A stretch of DNA of 64,000 bases from contig CAVOUJ010000012.1 in the NCBI GenBank assembly GCA_963699535.1, positions 1 through 64,000 on the forward strand, given 5' to 3'. Below the pieces are notes generated by a model. It made no database searches, had not been told where the DNA came from, and was given only the letters and a program-made list of their open reading frames with translations. This DNA comes from VBDM01 sp963699535. Lineage in GTDB: Bacteria > Pseudomonadota > Gammaproteobacteria > Burkholderiales > SG8-39. Shown here in pieces: positions 43,731 through 53,467 of this stretch. The position numbers and the translations under genes are program-made. The stretch's first letter is position 1. Each line of letters starts with the position of its first letter.

Positions 43731-45376
43731 GCCGCGATCGCAGTCTTGGTCCTGCTCGTCTGATACTGAAGCGCCGCTTCAACAAACGCAGTGAACAAAG
43801 GGTGGCCGGCGCGCGGTGTCGAAGTGAACTCGGGGTGAAACTGGCAGCCGATCAGCCACGGGTGAGACGGCAGCTCGATCATTTCGCACAGCTGCTCGCG
43901 CTGGGTGAGTCCGGATACGCGCAGGCCCCTGTCCCTGAGCCGCTGCACGTACTGGTTGTTGACCTCATAGCGATGGCGGTGACGCTCGTTGATCGTGTCG
44001 GTGCCGTAGATCTTGCGCGCGAGGCTCCCGGCTTCGAGCGCCGCGGTCTGGGCGCCCAGGCGCATCGTTCCGCCGAGATCGGATTTGTCGTCGCGGCGCT
44101 CGATGCGGCCGTCACGGTCCTGCCACTCGGTGACGAGAGCGATCACGGGATGCGGAGTATCGGGATCGAACTCGGTGCTGTTGGCCCCGGCCAGGCCGAC
44201 CACGTTGCGCGCGAACTCGATGACCGCAAGCTGCATGCCCAGGCAGATGCCCAGATAGGGAATCCTGTTCTCGCGCGCATGCTGGATCGCCCTGATCTTG
44301 CCTTCTATCCCGCGCTTGCCGAACCCGCCCGGAACCAGGATTGCGTCGACGCCTTTCAGGGGGCCGATCCCTTCCTTTTCGACGGCCTCCGAATCGACAT
44401 AGCGGATGTTGACCTTGCTCCGCGTGTGAATTCCCGCGTGGACCAGGGCTTCGTTCAGCGACTTGTACGAATCCGTGAGATCGACGTACTTGCCGACCAT
44501 CGCGATGCTGATCTCGTGCTGCGGGTGCTCCAGCGCGTCGATCAGCTTCTTCCACGCCTTGAGATCCGCTGGCTTGGCGATGATGTTGAGCTTGTGGCAA
44601 ACGATCTCATCGAGCATCTGCTGGTGCAGCATCCACGGGATCCTGTAGATCGAATCCACGTCCCACGCCGAGATCACCGCGCTCGCCTGAACGTTGGTGA
44701 AGAGCGCGATCTTCTTCTTCTCCTCATCCGGAATCGGCCGGTCGGCGCGGCACAGGAGCACATCCGGCTGGATTCCGATCCCGCGCAGCTCCTTCACCGA
44801 GTGTTGCGTGGGCTTGGTCTTGATCTCGCCTGCGCCCTTAATGAAAGGCACGAGCGTCAAGTGCACATAGCAGCTGTTGTGCGGCCCGAGCTCGAGCCCC
44901 ATCTGGCGCACCGCTTCAAGGAATGGCAGCGATTCGATGTCGCCCACCGTGCCGCCGATCTCGACGATCGCTACTTCGGCATCGCCTGCGCCGCGCGTGA
45001 TGAACGACTTGATCTCGTCGGTAACGTGCGGTATGACCTGCACCGTGCGACCGAGGTAGTCCCCGCGGCGCTCCTTCCTGATGACCGACTCGTAGATCTG
45101 GCCGGTGGTGAAATTATTCGATTTATGCATCCGGGCCGACTGGAAGCGCTCGTAATGGCCCAGATCGAGGTCGGTCTCGGCACCGTCCTCGGTCACGAAC
45201 ACCTCTCCGTGCTGGAAAGGGCTCATCGTGCCGGGGTCGACGTTGATGTACGGGTCGAGCTTTAGAAGCGTGACCTTGATGCCGCGAGATTCCAGGATTG
45301 CTGCGAGGGAGGCGGCGGCTATCCCCTTCCCCAACGAGGAAACCACACCGCCCGACACGAACACGTACTTGGCCAT
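43727..45376 (-). CDS. pyrG: CTP synthase
   Basis: 549 residues. N-terminal synthetase domain starts KYVFVSGGVVSSLGKGIAAA (P-loop) and has the SMEIGGTVGDIES-like region VAIVEIGGTVGDIESLPF. The C-terminal glutaminase domain has the oxyanion VPGGFGKRG, nucleophile cysteine in YLGICLGMQLAVIE and HPEF near the end. Makes CTP from UTP, ATP and glutamine. First gene of the pyrG-kdsA-eno-ftsB operon. Confidence 0.96.
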   Translation of the reverse strand: MAKYVFVSGGVVSSLGKGIAAASLAAILESRGIKVTLLKLDPYINVDPGTMSPFQHGEVFVTEDGAETDLDLGHYERFQSARMHKSNNFTTGQIYESVIRKERRGDYLGRTVQVIPHVTDEIKSFITRGAGDAEVAIVEIGGTVGDIESLPFLEAVRQMGLELGPHNSCYVHLTLVPFIKGAGEIKTKPTQHSVKELRGIGIQPDVLLCRADRPIPDEEKKKIALFTNVQASAVISAWDVDSIYRIPWMLHQQMLDEIVCHKLNIIAKPADLKAWKKLIDALEHPQHEISIAMVGKYVDLTDSYKSLNEALVHAGIHTRSKVNIRYVDSEAVEKEGIGPLKGVDAILVPGGFGKRGIEGKIRAIQHARENRIPYLGICLGMQLAVIEFARNVVGLAGANSTEFDPDTPHPVIALVTEWQDRDGRIERRDDKSDLGGTMRLGAQTAALEAGSLARKIYGTDTINERHRHRYEVNNQYVQRLRDRGLRVSGLTQREQLCEMIELPSHPWLIGCQFHPEFTSTPRAGHPLFTAFVEAALQYQTSRTKTAIAA

Positions 45377-45443
45377 CTAAAACCAGGGGGATGGGATGGA
45401 CGATGATACATGAATTCGCGCGCTCGCAAAAGCCCGCTACCGC

Positions 45444-47411
45444 TCAGGATGCAAGCTCCGGCCGGTTCCTGAAGTACTCCAGCGCCTCGGGATTCGCGAG
45501 CGCTTCGACGTTCTTCACCGCGCGGCCGTGCACCACGTTGCGCACCGCGAGCTCGACGATCTTGTTCGACTTGGTGCGCGGGATGTCGGGCACCTGCACG
45601 ACTTTCGCCGGTACGTGCCGCGGCGTAGTATTCACGCGGATCCAATTCCTGATCTTCGCGATGAGCGCGTCGTCGAGCATGAGCCCGTCGCGAAGCTTGA
45701 CGAAAAGAACGACGCGCACGTCGCTGATCTCGCCGGGCGGCCAGCTCTGGCCGATCACGAGTGACTCGACCACCTCCTCCAGCTGCTCGACCTGGCGGTA
45801 GATCTCGGCCGTTCCGATGCGCACCCCGCCTGGATTCAGCACCGCATCCGATCTGCCGTAGATGATCACGCCATCGTGCTGCGTGATCTCGCACCAGTCA
45901 CCGTGGGTCCACACTCCGGCATACTTTTCGAAATAGGCGGCGCGGTACCTGCTTCCGTCGGAGTCGTTCCAAAAGCCTACCGGCAGAGACGGAAACGGCT
46001 TCGTGCAGACCAGCTCACCTTTCTGCCCCTCAACCGATCGGCCCTCCTCGTCGTAGACCTCGACTTTCAGACCGAGCGCCTTGCACTGGATCTCACCGCG
46101 CCATACCGGGAGGATCGGATTGCCGAGCACGAAGCAACCGCAGATATCGGTGCCGCCCGAGATCGAGGACAGGCAAACGTCGCGCTTGATTGCACGGTAC
46201 ACGTAGTCGAAGCCCTCGGGCGCGAGAGGCGAGCCGGTCGAGAGCACTGTGCGCAAGTGCTCGAGCTTGTGGGTCTTCACGGGTTCTACTCCCGCCTTGG
46301 CGCTCGCGTCGATGAACTTCGCAGAAGTGCCAAGATGGGTCATGCCCTCGGCGTCAGCGTAGTCGAAGAGAATTCTGCCGCTCCTCACGAAAGGTGAGCC
46401 GTCGTAGAGCAGGAGCGTTGCTCCCGAGCCGAGCGCCGATATCAGCCAGTTCCACATCATCCACCCGAGCGTGGTGAAGTAGAACAGACGATCGCCCGGC
46501 TTGATATCGGTGTGCAGCTGCTGCTCGCAGAGGTGCTTGAGCAACGTCCCGCCGGCGCCGTGCACGATACATTTGGGCACGCCGGTCGTTCCGGACGAAA
46601 AAAGGATGTAAAGCGGGTGGTCGAAGGGCAACTGCTCGAAACGAATGTCCCCGGCAGCCGGGCCCGCGACGAACTCATCAAGGCGCTGCGCGTTCGCTAT
46701 GCCCGAGACCTCGGGCCGGCCGCCGACGTAGGGCACGATGACGACGCGCTTCAAGCTCGGCAATCGGGCCGCGATCTCTCTGACTTTTTCCAGCGAATCG
46801 ATTTCCTTCCCGTTGTAGTAGTAGCCGTCTGCGGCGAAGAGAACCGACGGCCCGATCTGCCCGAAGCGGTCGAGCACGCCTTGCACCCCGAAATCGGGAG
46901 AGCACGTCGAAAAGGTCGCTCCGATGCTTGCCGCGGCCAGCATGGCCGCGACGGCCTCGGGCATGTTGGGAAGATAGGCTGCAACGCGATCTCCGGGCTT
47001 CACCCCCAGCTCCCGCAAGGCCCGCGCCATGCGCGATACCTGCTCGTAGAGCTCGCGATGTGTGACGCGGCGTTTCACCGTGTCCTCGCCCCAGAACACG
47101 ATCGCCGTCGAAGCGTCGCGCCGTCGGAGGAGATTCTCTGCGAAATTCATCCGCGCGTCGGGATACCACCGCGCGCCGGGCATCTTGTCTTCATTCACAA
47201 GGACGCGGCCGCCCTTGGCGCTTGCGCGCACCGCGGCAAACTTCCATAGCGACTCCCAGAACTGCTCGGGGTGGTCGATCGTCCAGCGGTAGAATGCCGG
47301 GTAATTGTTGAGGCCGAGCTTCCAGTCGCGGATCGCCTGGCGCGCGAAGCGCGTGAGGTTCGCTTCCTCGATTCGTTCAGGATCCGGCTGCCAGAGCGGC
47401 CTGTCGGCCAT
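45444..47411 (-). CDS. Acetoacetyl-CoA synthetase
   Basis: 655 residues, the family length. AMP-binding P-loop ILFSSGTTGVPKCIVHGAGG, adenylation core SSISGGTDICGCFVLGNP and C-terminal PRTKSNKIVELAVRNVVHG with the catalytic lysine. The N-terminal FYRWTIDHPEQFWESLWKF is typical of AacS. Activates acetoacetate to acetoacetyl-CoA, feeding lipid or polyhydroxybutyrate metabolism. Good ribosome binding site GGAAGGAGGAG upstream of ATG 47411. Divergent from ETF-QO. Confidence 0.9.
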   Translation of the reverse strand: MADRPLWQPDPERIEEANLTRFARQAIRDWKLGLNNYPAFYRWTIDHPEQFWESLWKFAAVRASAKGGRVLVNEDKMPGARWYPDARMNFAENLLRRRDASTAIVFWGEDTVKRRVTHRELYEQVSRMARALRELGVKPGDRVAAYLPNMPEAVAAMLAAASIGATFSTCSPDFGVQGVLDRFGQIGPSVLFAADGYYYNGKEIDSLEKVREIAARLPSLKRVVIVPYVGGRPEVSGIANAQRLDEFVAGPAAGDIRFEQLPFDHPLYILFSSGTTGVPKCIVHGAGGTLLKHLCEQQLHTDIKPGDRLFYFTTLGWMMWNWLISALGSGATLLLYDGSPFVRSGRILFDYADAEGMTHLGTSAKFIDASAKAGVEPVKTHKLEHLRTVLSTGSPLAPEGFDYVYRAIKRDVCLSSISGGTDICGCFVLGNPILPVWRGEIQCKALGLKVEVYDEEGRSVEGQKGELVCTKPFPSLPVGFWNDSDGSRYRAAYFEKYAGVWTHGDWCEITQHDGVIIYGRSDAVLNPGGVRIGTAEIYRQVEQLEEVVESLVIGQSWPPGEISDVRVVLFVKLRDGLMLDDALIAKIRNWIRVNTTPRHVPAKVVQVPDIPRTKSNKIVELAVRNVVHGRAVKNVEALANPEALEYFRNRPELAS

Positions 47412-47431
47412 CTTGCTCTCCTCCTTCCCCC

Positions 47432-47439
47432 ATTATAAT
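47432..47439. promoter_or_regulatory. Candidate shared -10 region for divergent acetoacetyl-CoA synthetase and ETF-QO genes
   Basis: ATTATAAT contains TATAAT on both strands in an AT-rich patch within GC-rich DNA, 21 bases from the minus-strand start and 115 bases before the plus-strand start. No good -35 box is seen on either strand. Confidence 0.3.
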
Positions 47440-47553
47440 TATTGGGCGACTCGACGAGTACCCAATAGCGGCGTCGCAGCGAATTCAAGCGGACGCGTTT
47501 GGACGCGCCACTTAGTTCGCGATGCGATGGCGTCAACCCAGACCGGAGAATCC

Positions 47554-49209
47554 ATGGCGCGCGAAGCGATGCAGTACGACGTGGTGATCGTGGGCGGCGG
47601 GCCGGCGGGGCTTTCTGCGGCAATCCGCCTGAAGCAGCTCGCGGCGGAAAAGGCATCCGAGCTCAGCGTGTGCGTGATCGAAAAGGGCTCGGAGATCGGC
47701 GCCCACATTCTCTCCGGCGCAGTCATGGACCCGCGCGCAATCGAGGAACTCTTCCCCGACTGGAGGGGGCTCGGCGCCCCGCTCAAGACGCAGGTGACGG
47801 AAGACCGTTTCCTCTTTCTCACCGCGACTCGCGCCTTCAGGGTGCCGAATTTCCTCCTCCCTGCGTGCTTCCGCAATCACGGCAACTATGTCATCAGCCT
47901 CGCCAACCTGTGCCGCTGGCTGGGCACGCAGGCGGAGAGCCTGGGAGTGGAGATCTACCCGGGATTCGCCGCAGCCGAAGTCCTCTACGACGAAAAGAGC
48001 ACAGTAAAAGGTGTGGCGACCGGTGATATGGGTGTCGGCCGCGATGGCAAGCCGACCGGCCAGTACCAGCCCGGCATGGAGTTGCACGGCAAGTACACGT
48101 TTTTCGCGGAAGGCTGCCGGGGCCATCTCGCGAAGCAGCTCATGGAGCGGTTTCGCCTGCGCGAGAACTGCGACCCGCAGGTATACGGAATCGGCCTGAA
48201 GGAGCTCTGGGAGGTCGATCCGGAGAAACACCAGGCCGGGCTCGTCCTTCACTCGGCCGGCTGGCCGCTCGACGCCGACACCTACGGCGGCTCCTTCCTC
48301 TATCACATGGAGGCGAACCTCGTTTCGGTGGGGTTCGTCGTCGGCCTCGCCTATGCCAATCCCTATCTGAATCCCTACGAGGAATTCCAGCGTTACAAGA
48401 CCCACCCGGGAATCCGCGCCACCCTCGAAGGCGGCAAGCGCCTGGCCTACGGCGCGCGGGCCATCGCGGCGGGCGGCCTCCTGTCGCTCCCCAGGCTGAT
48501 CTTCCCCGGCGGCGCGCTGATCGGCGACGACGCCGGGTTTCTCAACGCCTCGCGCATCAAGGGCAGCCACGCCGCGATCAAGTCCGGGATGCTCGCCGCC
48601 GAGGCCGCCTTTGCCTCGCTGCGCTCGGGGCGGTCCGGGGACGAGCTCGAGGCCTACCCGGCTGGATTCCGCGAATCATGGCTTTACGACGAGCTCCACC
48701 GCGCGCGCAATTTCAAGCAGTGGATGGCCAAGGGGCTATATCCCGGATCGACGATGGTCGGGGTCGAGCAATACCTCCTCCGCGGAAAGTTTCCCTGGAC
48801 TCTGCGCCATCGGCACGCCGATCACGAAACCTTGAAGCCCGCCACGGAGTGCAGACCGATCGAGTACCCGAAGCCCGATGGCAAGCTGACCTTCGACCGC
48901 CTTTCCTCCGTGTTCATCTCCAATACGAATCACGAGGAAGACCAGCCTTGCCATCTCACTCTTAAGGACGCCGCCATTCCGCTCAACGTGAACCTCGCAA
49001 AATACGCCGGGCCCGAGCAGCGTTACTGCCCGGCGGGAGTTTACGAGTTCGTGGACGATCCCGCGGCGACCGGCGCAACCGGCAAGCGACTGCAGATCAA
49101 CGCGCAGAACTGCGTCCACTGCAAGACCTGCGATATCAAGGACCCCATGCAGAACATCATCTGGGTCGCGCCGCAGGGGGGTGGCGGTCCGAATTACCCG
49201 AATATGTAA
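47554..49209 (+). CDS. Electron transfer flavoprotein-ubiquinone oxidoreductase
   Basis: 551 residues from ATG 47554, which has GGAG 5 bases upstream and begins MAREAMQYDVVIVGGGPAGL as in ETF-QO; in-frame upstream sequence is unlike the family. FAD-binding Rossmann start, membrane-associated middle part, and a C-terminal 4Fe-4S site with cysteines in RYCPAGVYEF and QNCVHCKTCDIKDP. It passes electrons from ETF (etfAB at 51.7-53.4 kb) to ubiquinone, completing acyl-CoA dehydrogenation. Confidence 0.95.
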   Translation: MAREAMQYDVVIVGGGPAGLSAAIRLKQLAAEKASELSVCVIEKGSEIGAHILSGAVMDPRAIEELFPDWRGLGAPLKTQVTEDRFLFLTATRAFRVPNFLLPACFRNHGNYVISLANLCRWLGTQAESLGVEIYPGFAAAEVLYDEKSTVKGVATGDMGVGRDGKPTGQYQPGMELHGKYTFFAEGCRGHLAKQLMERFRLRENCDPQVYGIGLKELWEVDPEKHQAGLVLHSAGWPLDADTYGGSFLYHMEANLVSVGFVVGLAYANPYLNPYEEFQRYKTHPGIRATLEGGKRLAYGARAIAAGGLLSLPRLIFPGGALIGDDAGFLNASRIKGSHAAIKSGMLAAEAAFASLRSGRSGDELEAYPAGFRESWLYDELHRARNFKQWMAKGLYPGSTMVGVEQYLLRGKFPWTLRHRHADHETLKPATECRPIEYPKPDGKLTFDRLSSVFISNTNHEEDQPCHLTLKDAAIPLNVNLAKYAGPEQRYCPAGVYEFVDDPAATGATGKRLQINAQNCVHCKTCDIKDPMQNIIWVAPQGGGGPNYPNM

Positions 49210-49230
49210 GCCTCCCAGCTACTTGTTCAT

Positions 49231-49252
49231 GACGAACGATCGTACTATCGTC
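49231..49252. promoter_or_regulatory. Candidate TetR operator overlapping its own promoter or start
   Basis: GACGA and TCGTC form an inverted repeat across 22 bases, with a further central cgatcg palindrome, ending 5 bases before the tetR ATG. Position fits autoregulation. It also lies 21 bases after the ETF-QO stop. Confidence 0.4.
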
Positions 49253-49257
49253 ATGGC

Positions 49258-49866
49258 ATGCGCAAGGGGGAGCAGACCCGGACCTTGATCCTCAACGAGG
49301 CGCTCGCCCTGGCAGGCCAGGTCGGCCTTGAGGGATTGAGCATCGGTACCCTGGCCGAACGGCTCCGTCTATCCAAGAGCGGGCTCTTCGCGCACTTCGG
49401 GTCCAAGGAAGACCTGCAGCTCCAGGTTCTCAAGCAGGCGCAGACGCTCTTTCTCGAGCAGGTCTTGTCCCCTGCCCTGAAAGAGCCCTCCGGCCTGCCG
49501 CGCCTGGAGGCTCTGGTCTTGAATTGGATTGCGTCGGTCGAGGGCAACGACCGCCTTTCGGGGAGTTGCCTGCTGCTCGCCGCGTCAATCGAATACGACG
49601 ACCGTCCCGGCATTGTGCGCGATGCTGTGGTGGCCGGCCAGCGCGAGTTGCGCGGCGCGCTCGCCAAGGCGATCCACCTCGCCATCGACGAGGGGCATCT
49701 CAAACCCGACACCGATCCCTGGCAGCTCACCTTCGACTTGTTCGGGATCGTACTCGCCGCGCACCACGACCTGCGCTTGCTCGGCGATTTGCGCGCCCTC
49801 GATCGCGCGCGAGCCGCGTTCACGCGCCTGATTGCAGCGCATCGCACTGCGCCGAAACTGGCTTAG
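49258..49866 (+). CDS. TetR-family transcriptional regulator
   Basis: 202 residues. N-terminal HTH: TLILNEALALAGQVGLEGLS, then IGTLAERLRLSKSGLFAHFG with the recognition helix SKSGLFAHF. The C-terminal helical ligand domain (SCLLLAASIEYDDRPG) is of the type seen in regulators of fatty-acid and acyl-CoA genes. It lies between ETF-QO and a convergent acyl-CoA dehydrogenase gene (4-base overlap), so it may control these. No clear ribosome binding site precedes the ATG. Confidence 0.85.
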   Translation: MRKGEQTRTLILNEALALAGQVGLEGLSIGTLAERLRLSKSGLFAHFGSKEDLQLQVLKQAQTLFLEQVLSPALKEPSGLPRLEALVLNWIASVEGNDRLSGSCLLLAASIEYDDRPGIVRDAVVAGQRELRGALAKAIHLAIDEGHLKPDTDPWQLTFDLFGIVLAAHHDLRLLGDLRALDRARAAFTRLIAAHRTAPKLA

Positions 49867-51695
49867 AACTGCTCCTCTTCGAGGGCCATCACGCCGCCCG
49901 AGCCCCGCACGATCGCGTTGCGCAAGGCCGGCGCCTGCGTGAGCAAGTGATCCGCGTAGAAGCGCGCCGTCTTGATCTTCGCTTCGTAGAAGGACTTCTC
50001 CCCCTTCCTTTCCACCAGCCGCTGCCTTGCGACCAGGGCAGCACGCGCCATCTGCCAGCCGCCGCAGACGATCCCCATGAGCTTCAGGAAGGGCACGGCG
50101 CCGGCGTGCGCCGCCTTGATGTCGCTGCCGTAGGTGATCACGACCCAGGAAATGCATTCCTCGGCCGCGGTGAGAGCGGCCGAGAACGCTTCCCGTATCG
50201 TGGCCATGTCCTGCGCGGAACTGCTCGAAGCGTCCTCTCCGGCCACGCCGCCGAGCGCCGCTTCGACCTTGCGCATCGCCTTGATGACCTCCTTCGCCGT
50301 CGCGCCGCCCTCGCGCGCGATCTTGCGGCCGACGAGGTCGTTGGCCTGGATTCCCGTCGTGCCTTCGTAGATCGTCGTGATGCGCGCGTCGCGGAGGTAC
50401 TGCGCGGCCCCCGTTTCCTCGATGAAGCCCATCCCCCCGTGCACCTGGATGCCGGTCGAGGCAACCTCGATCCCCGTCTCGGTGCTCCATCCTTTGACGA
50501 TGGGGATCAGCAAGTCCGCGAAGGCCAGATTGCGTGCGCGTTCCTCCTTGTCCGGATGGCGACTCCCCTTGTCCATCGCCGCGGCCACAACGTAGGCCAG
50601 CGCGCGCATCGCCTCCGTCTGGGCTTTCATGCTCATCAGCATCCGGCGAACGTCCGGATGGCGGATGATCGGCACCGCGGCTCCCCCGCCGCTCGCAACA
50701 TCCCGGCTCTGGATGCGCTCCTTCGCGTATGAAAGCGCCTGCTGATAGGCGCGCTCGGAAATCGAAACCCCTTCCAGGCCCACCGCGAAACGCGCCGCGT
50801 TCATCATGATGAACATGTACTCGAGGCCGCGGTTTTCCTCGCCGACGAGATACCCGACCGCGCCTTCCTTCTCGCCGTAGACCATCACCGCAGTGGGGCT
50901 GGCGTGTATTCCCAGCTTGTGTTCGATCGAGGCGCACTTCACGTCGTTGCGTGCGCCCGGCGCCCCGTCCTTCCCGACGAGGAACTTGGGCACCACGAAC
51001 ATCGAAATCCCCCGCACACCCTCCGGCGCGTCCGGCGTGCGCGCGAGCACGAGGTGGATGATGTTCTCTGCGAGATCGTGCTCGCCGTAGGTGATGAAAA
51101 TCTTCTGCCCGCGGATGCGGTAGTGGTCGCCGCTTTTTTCGTCATGGGATCGCGTCGCCCTGGTCTTCACCAGGGAGAGATCCGAACCCGCCTGGGGTTC
51201 GGTGAGATTCATGGTTCCGGTCCAGGCGCCTTCCACCAGCTTTCTCACGTAAGCGCTCTTGAGCTGCTCGGAACCGCGCAGGAGCAAGGCCTCCACCGCC
51301 CCCGAGGTGAGCATCGGGCAAAGGGAGAAAGAGAGGTTGGCCGATTTCAGCATCTCGATGACCGGGGTCGTGACGGTCTTCGGCAATCCCTGGCCGCCGT
51401 ATTCGGGCGGGGCCTGCATCGAGTTCCAGCCGCCTTCGACGAACTGCCTGTACGCCTCCTTGAAGCCCTTGGGCGTCCTCACGGATCCGTTTTCCCAAGT
51501 GGAACCCTCCGCGTCGGCCGGCTTGTTCAGCGGCGAGAGGACCTCGGCTGAGAATTTGGCGGCTTCCTCCAGGATCTGTGATACCAGATCGGAACTGACA
51601 TCCTCGAACCCCGGAAGCTTGGCAATCTCGTCCAGACCGGCGAGTTCCTTCAGGACGAACTGCATGTCGCGCAACGGTGCCCTGTATTCACTCAT
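49863..51695 (-). CDS. Acyl-CoA dehydrogenase with C-terminal extension (DmdC/FadE-like)
   Basis: 610 residues, longer than the 380 of simple acyl-CoA dehydrogenases. FAD-binding: TGTMNLTEPQAGSDLSL and KIFITYGEHDLAENI. The catalytic glutamate is in ITTIYEGTTGIQAND, with GGMGFIEETGAAQYLRD nearby. A C-terminal domain of about 130 residues (ATAKEVIKAMRKVEAAL onward) is that of the 3-methylmercaptopropionyl-CoA dehydrogenase subgroup, whose members also act on ordinary acyl-CoAs. Followed upstream by etfAB (20 bases to etfA), so electrons go to ETF. Substrate chain length unknown. Confidence 0.9.
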   Translation of the reverse strand: MSEYRAPLRDMQFVLKELAGLDEIAKLPGFEDVSSDLVSQILEEAAKFSAEVLSPLNKPADAEGSTWENGSVRTPKGFKEAYRQFVEGGWNSMQAPPEYGGQGLPKTVTTPVIEMLKSANLSFSLCPMLTSGAVEALLLRGSEQLKSAYVRKLVEGAWTGTMNLTEPQAGSDLSLVKTRATRSHDEKSGDHYRIRGQKIFITYGEHDLAENIIHLVLARTPDAPEGVRGISMFVVPKFLVGKDGAPGARNDVKCASIEHKLGIHASPTAVMVYGEKEGAVGYLVGEENRGLEYMFIMMNAARFAVGLEGVSISERAYQQALSYAKERIQSRDVASGGGAAVPIIRHPDVRRMLMSMKAQTEAMRALAYVVAAAMDKGSRHPDKEERARNLAFADLLIPIVKGWSTETGIEVASTGIQVHGGMGFIEETGAAQYLRDARITTIYEGTTGIQANDLVGRKIAREGGATAKEVIKAMRKVEAALGGVAGEDASSSSAQDMATIREAFSAALTAAEECISWVVITYGSDIKAAHAGAVPFLKLMGIVCGGWQMARAALVARQRLVERKGEKSFYEAKIKTARFYADHLLTQAPALRNAIVRGSGGVMALEEEQF

Positions 51696-51715
51696 GGCTC
51701 ACTCCCGGTCTCGGA

Positions 51716-52648
51716 TCAGCCGAGCTCCTTCACCAGTTCCGGCACGATCTGGAACAGGTCGCCGACGATTCCGTAGTCAGCGACCTGGAAGATCGGCGCC
51801 TCCTCGTCCTTGTTGATGGCCACGATGACGCGGCTGTCCTTCATCCCTGCAAGGTGCTGGATCGCGCCCGAGATGCCGACCGCGATATAAAGCTCCGGGG
51901 CGACGATCTTGCCCGTCTGCCCCACCTGCCAGTCATTCGGCACGAAACCCGCGTCCACCGCGGCGCGCGACGCGCCCATCGCCCCGCCCAGCTTGTCGGC
52001 GAGCGGCTCCAAGACCTTGAAGTTCTCCCCCGAGCCCATGCCGCGTCCTCCTGAAACCACCACGCGCGCCGATGTCAGCTCGGGGCGCTCCGACTTGCTG
52101 AGCTCCCGGCCCACGAGCGCGGACAGGCCCGGATCCTCCCCCGCCTGGAGCGCTTCGACTGCGGCCGAGCCGCCGCTTGCGGAGACCGCATCGAAGCCGG
52201 TCGTGCGCACCGTGATCACCTTGACCTTGTCCGTCGACTGCACGGTCGCGAGCGCGTTCCCGGCGTAGATCGGCCGCACGAAGGTATCAGCGCTCACGAC
52301 CGAAATGATGTCGGAGATCTGGGCGACATCCAACAATGCTGCGACGCGCGGCGCGAGGTTCTTCCCGAAGGAATTCGCCGGCGCGAGGATGTGCGTATGG
52401 CGTCCGGCAAGGACGACTATGAGAGCCGACAGGTTCTCCGCGAGCTGGTCCTTGTAGTGCGGGGCATCGGCGACCAGGACTTTCTTGACTCCCGAAATGG
52501 CGGCGGCGGCTTTCGCAGCCCCGCCGCAGGCCGAGCCGGCGACAAGAACGGCGATATCGCCGCCGATCTTCGCCGCGGCTGCGACCGTGTTGAGCGTGGC
52601 CGACTTGACCGACTGGTTGTCGTGCTCCGCGATGACCAGGACGCTCAT
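51716..52648 (-). CDS. etfA: Electron transfer flavoprotein alpha subunit
   Basis: 310 residues. N-terminal domain starts SVLVIAEHDNQSVKSATL. C-terminal FAD domain has VVSGGRGMGSGENFKVL, AVDAGFVPNDWQVGQTGK and VGISGAIQHLAGMKDS, the ETF-alpha signature. Pairs with EtfB, whose stop overlaps its start by 4 bases. The acyl-CoA dehydrogenase gene lies downstream in the same operon. Confidence 0.95.
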   Translation of the reverse strand: MSVLVIAEHDNQSVKSATLNTVAAAAKIGGDIAVLVAGSACGGAAKAAAAISGVKKVLVADAPHYKDQLAENLSALIVVLAGRHTHILAPANSFGKNLAPRVAALLDVAQISDIISVVSADTFVRPIYAGNALATVQSTDKVKVITVRTTGFDAVSASGGSAAVEALQAGEDPGLSALVGRELSKSERPELTSARVVVSGGRGMGSGENFKVLEPLADKLGGAMGASRAAVDAGFVPNDWQVGQTGKIVAPELYIAVGISGAIQHLAGMKDSRVIVAINKDEEAPIFQVADYGIVGDLFQIVPELVKELG

Positions 52649-53397
52649 GCGATCACCTTCGCTTCGCTTTTCAGCTTTTGCACCAGCGCTTTCGCGTCGG
52701 GGACCTTCACACCCGCCTTGCGCTTGGGCGGTTCCTCGACCTTCAGCGTCTTGAGGCGCGGCGCGACGTCGACGCCGAGTGCTTCGGGCTTGAGCGTTTC
52801 GAGGGGCTTCTTCTTCGCCTTCATGATATTGGGGAGCGTGACGTAGCGCGGCTCGTTCAGCCGCAGGTCCGCGGTCACCACTGCGGGAAGTCTGATCGAG
52901 AGGGTCTCCAGGCCGCCATCGACTTCGCGGGTGACCGCCGCCTTGCCGTCAGCGATTTTGAGCTTCGAAGCGAAAGTCGCCTGCGGCCAGCCGAGTAGCG
53001 CCGCCAGCATCTGACCGGTCTGGTTGCAGTCGTCGTCGATCGCCTGCTTGCCGAGGATCATGAGCCCGGGATTCTCCTTCTGTCCTACGGCGCGCAACAG
53101 CTTCGCCACCGCGAGCGGCTCAAGCTCGGCATCGGTCTCGACAAGGATCGCGCGGTCGGCGCCCAGGGCGAGCGCCGTGCGCAGCGTCTCCTGGCAGGAC
53201 TGCACGCCGCAGGACACTGCGACGATCTCGGTCGCAATCCCGGCCTCCCTGAGGCGGAGTGCTTCCTCGATGGCGATCTCGTCGAACGGGTTCATCGACA
53301 TCTTCACGTTTGCCGTCTCGACGCCCGAGCCGTCGGCTTTGACGCGCACCTTGACGTTGAAATCGACGACTCGCTTGACTGCTACCAGGATCTTCAT
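52645..53397 (-). CDS. etfB: Electron transfer flavoprotein beta subunit
   Basis: 250 residues from ATG 53397 (MKILVAVKRVVDFNVKVRVK). Carries the AMP-binding core and the ETF-beta signature VDGGLETLSIRLPAVVTADL with LNEPRYVTLPNIMKAKKKP. First gene of the etfB-etfA-acyl-CoA dehydrogenase operon. It is divergent from a CoA-transferase gene 70 bases away, across an AT-rich TATAAT-containing spacer. Confidence 0.95.
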   Translation of the reverse strand: MKILVAVKRVVDFNVKVRVKADGSGVETANVKMSMNPFDEIAIEEALRLREAGIATEIVAVSCGVQSCQETLRTALALGADRAILVETDAELEPLAVAKLLRAVGQKENPGLMILGKQAIDDDCNQTGQMLAALLGWPQATFASKLKIADGKAAVTREVDGGLETLSIRLPAVVTADLRLNEPRYVTLPNIMKAKKKPLETLKPEALGVDVAPRLKTLKVEEPPKRKAGVKVPDAKALVQKLKSEAKVIA

Positions 53398-53467
53398 TGA
53401 TTTCGTCTTGGAAAGACTCTTGGGAAGGACACGCGGATTATAATCGCCCTGCCCCGAATCGTCCCTC

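Noticed and set aside
47305..47553. Longer N-terminus of ETF-QO from an upstream start
   Set aside because: The added residues are unlike the family, and ATG 47554 has a ribosome binding site and the usual first residues.
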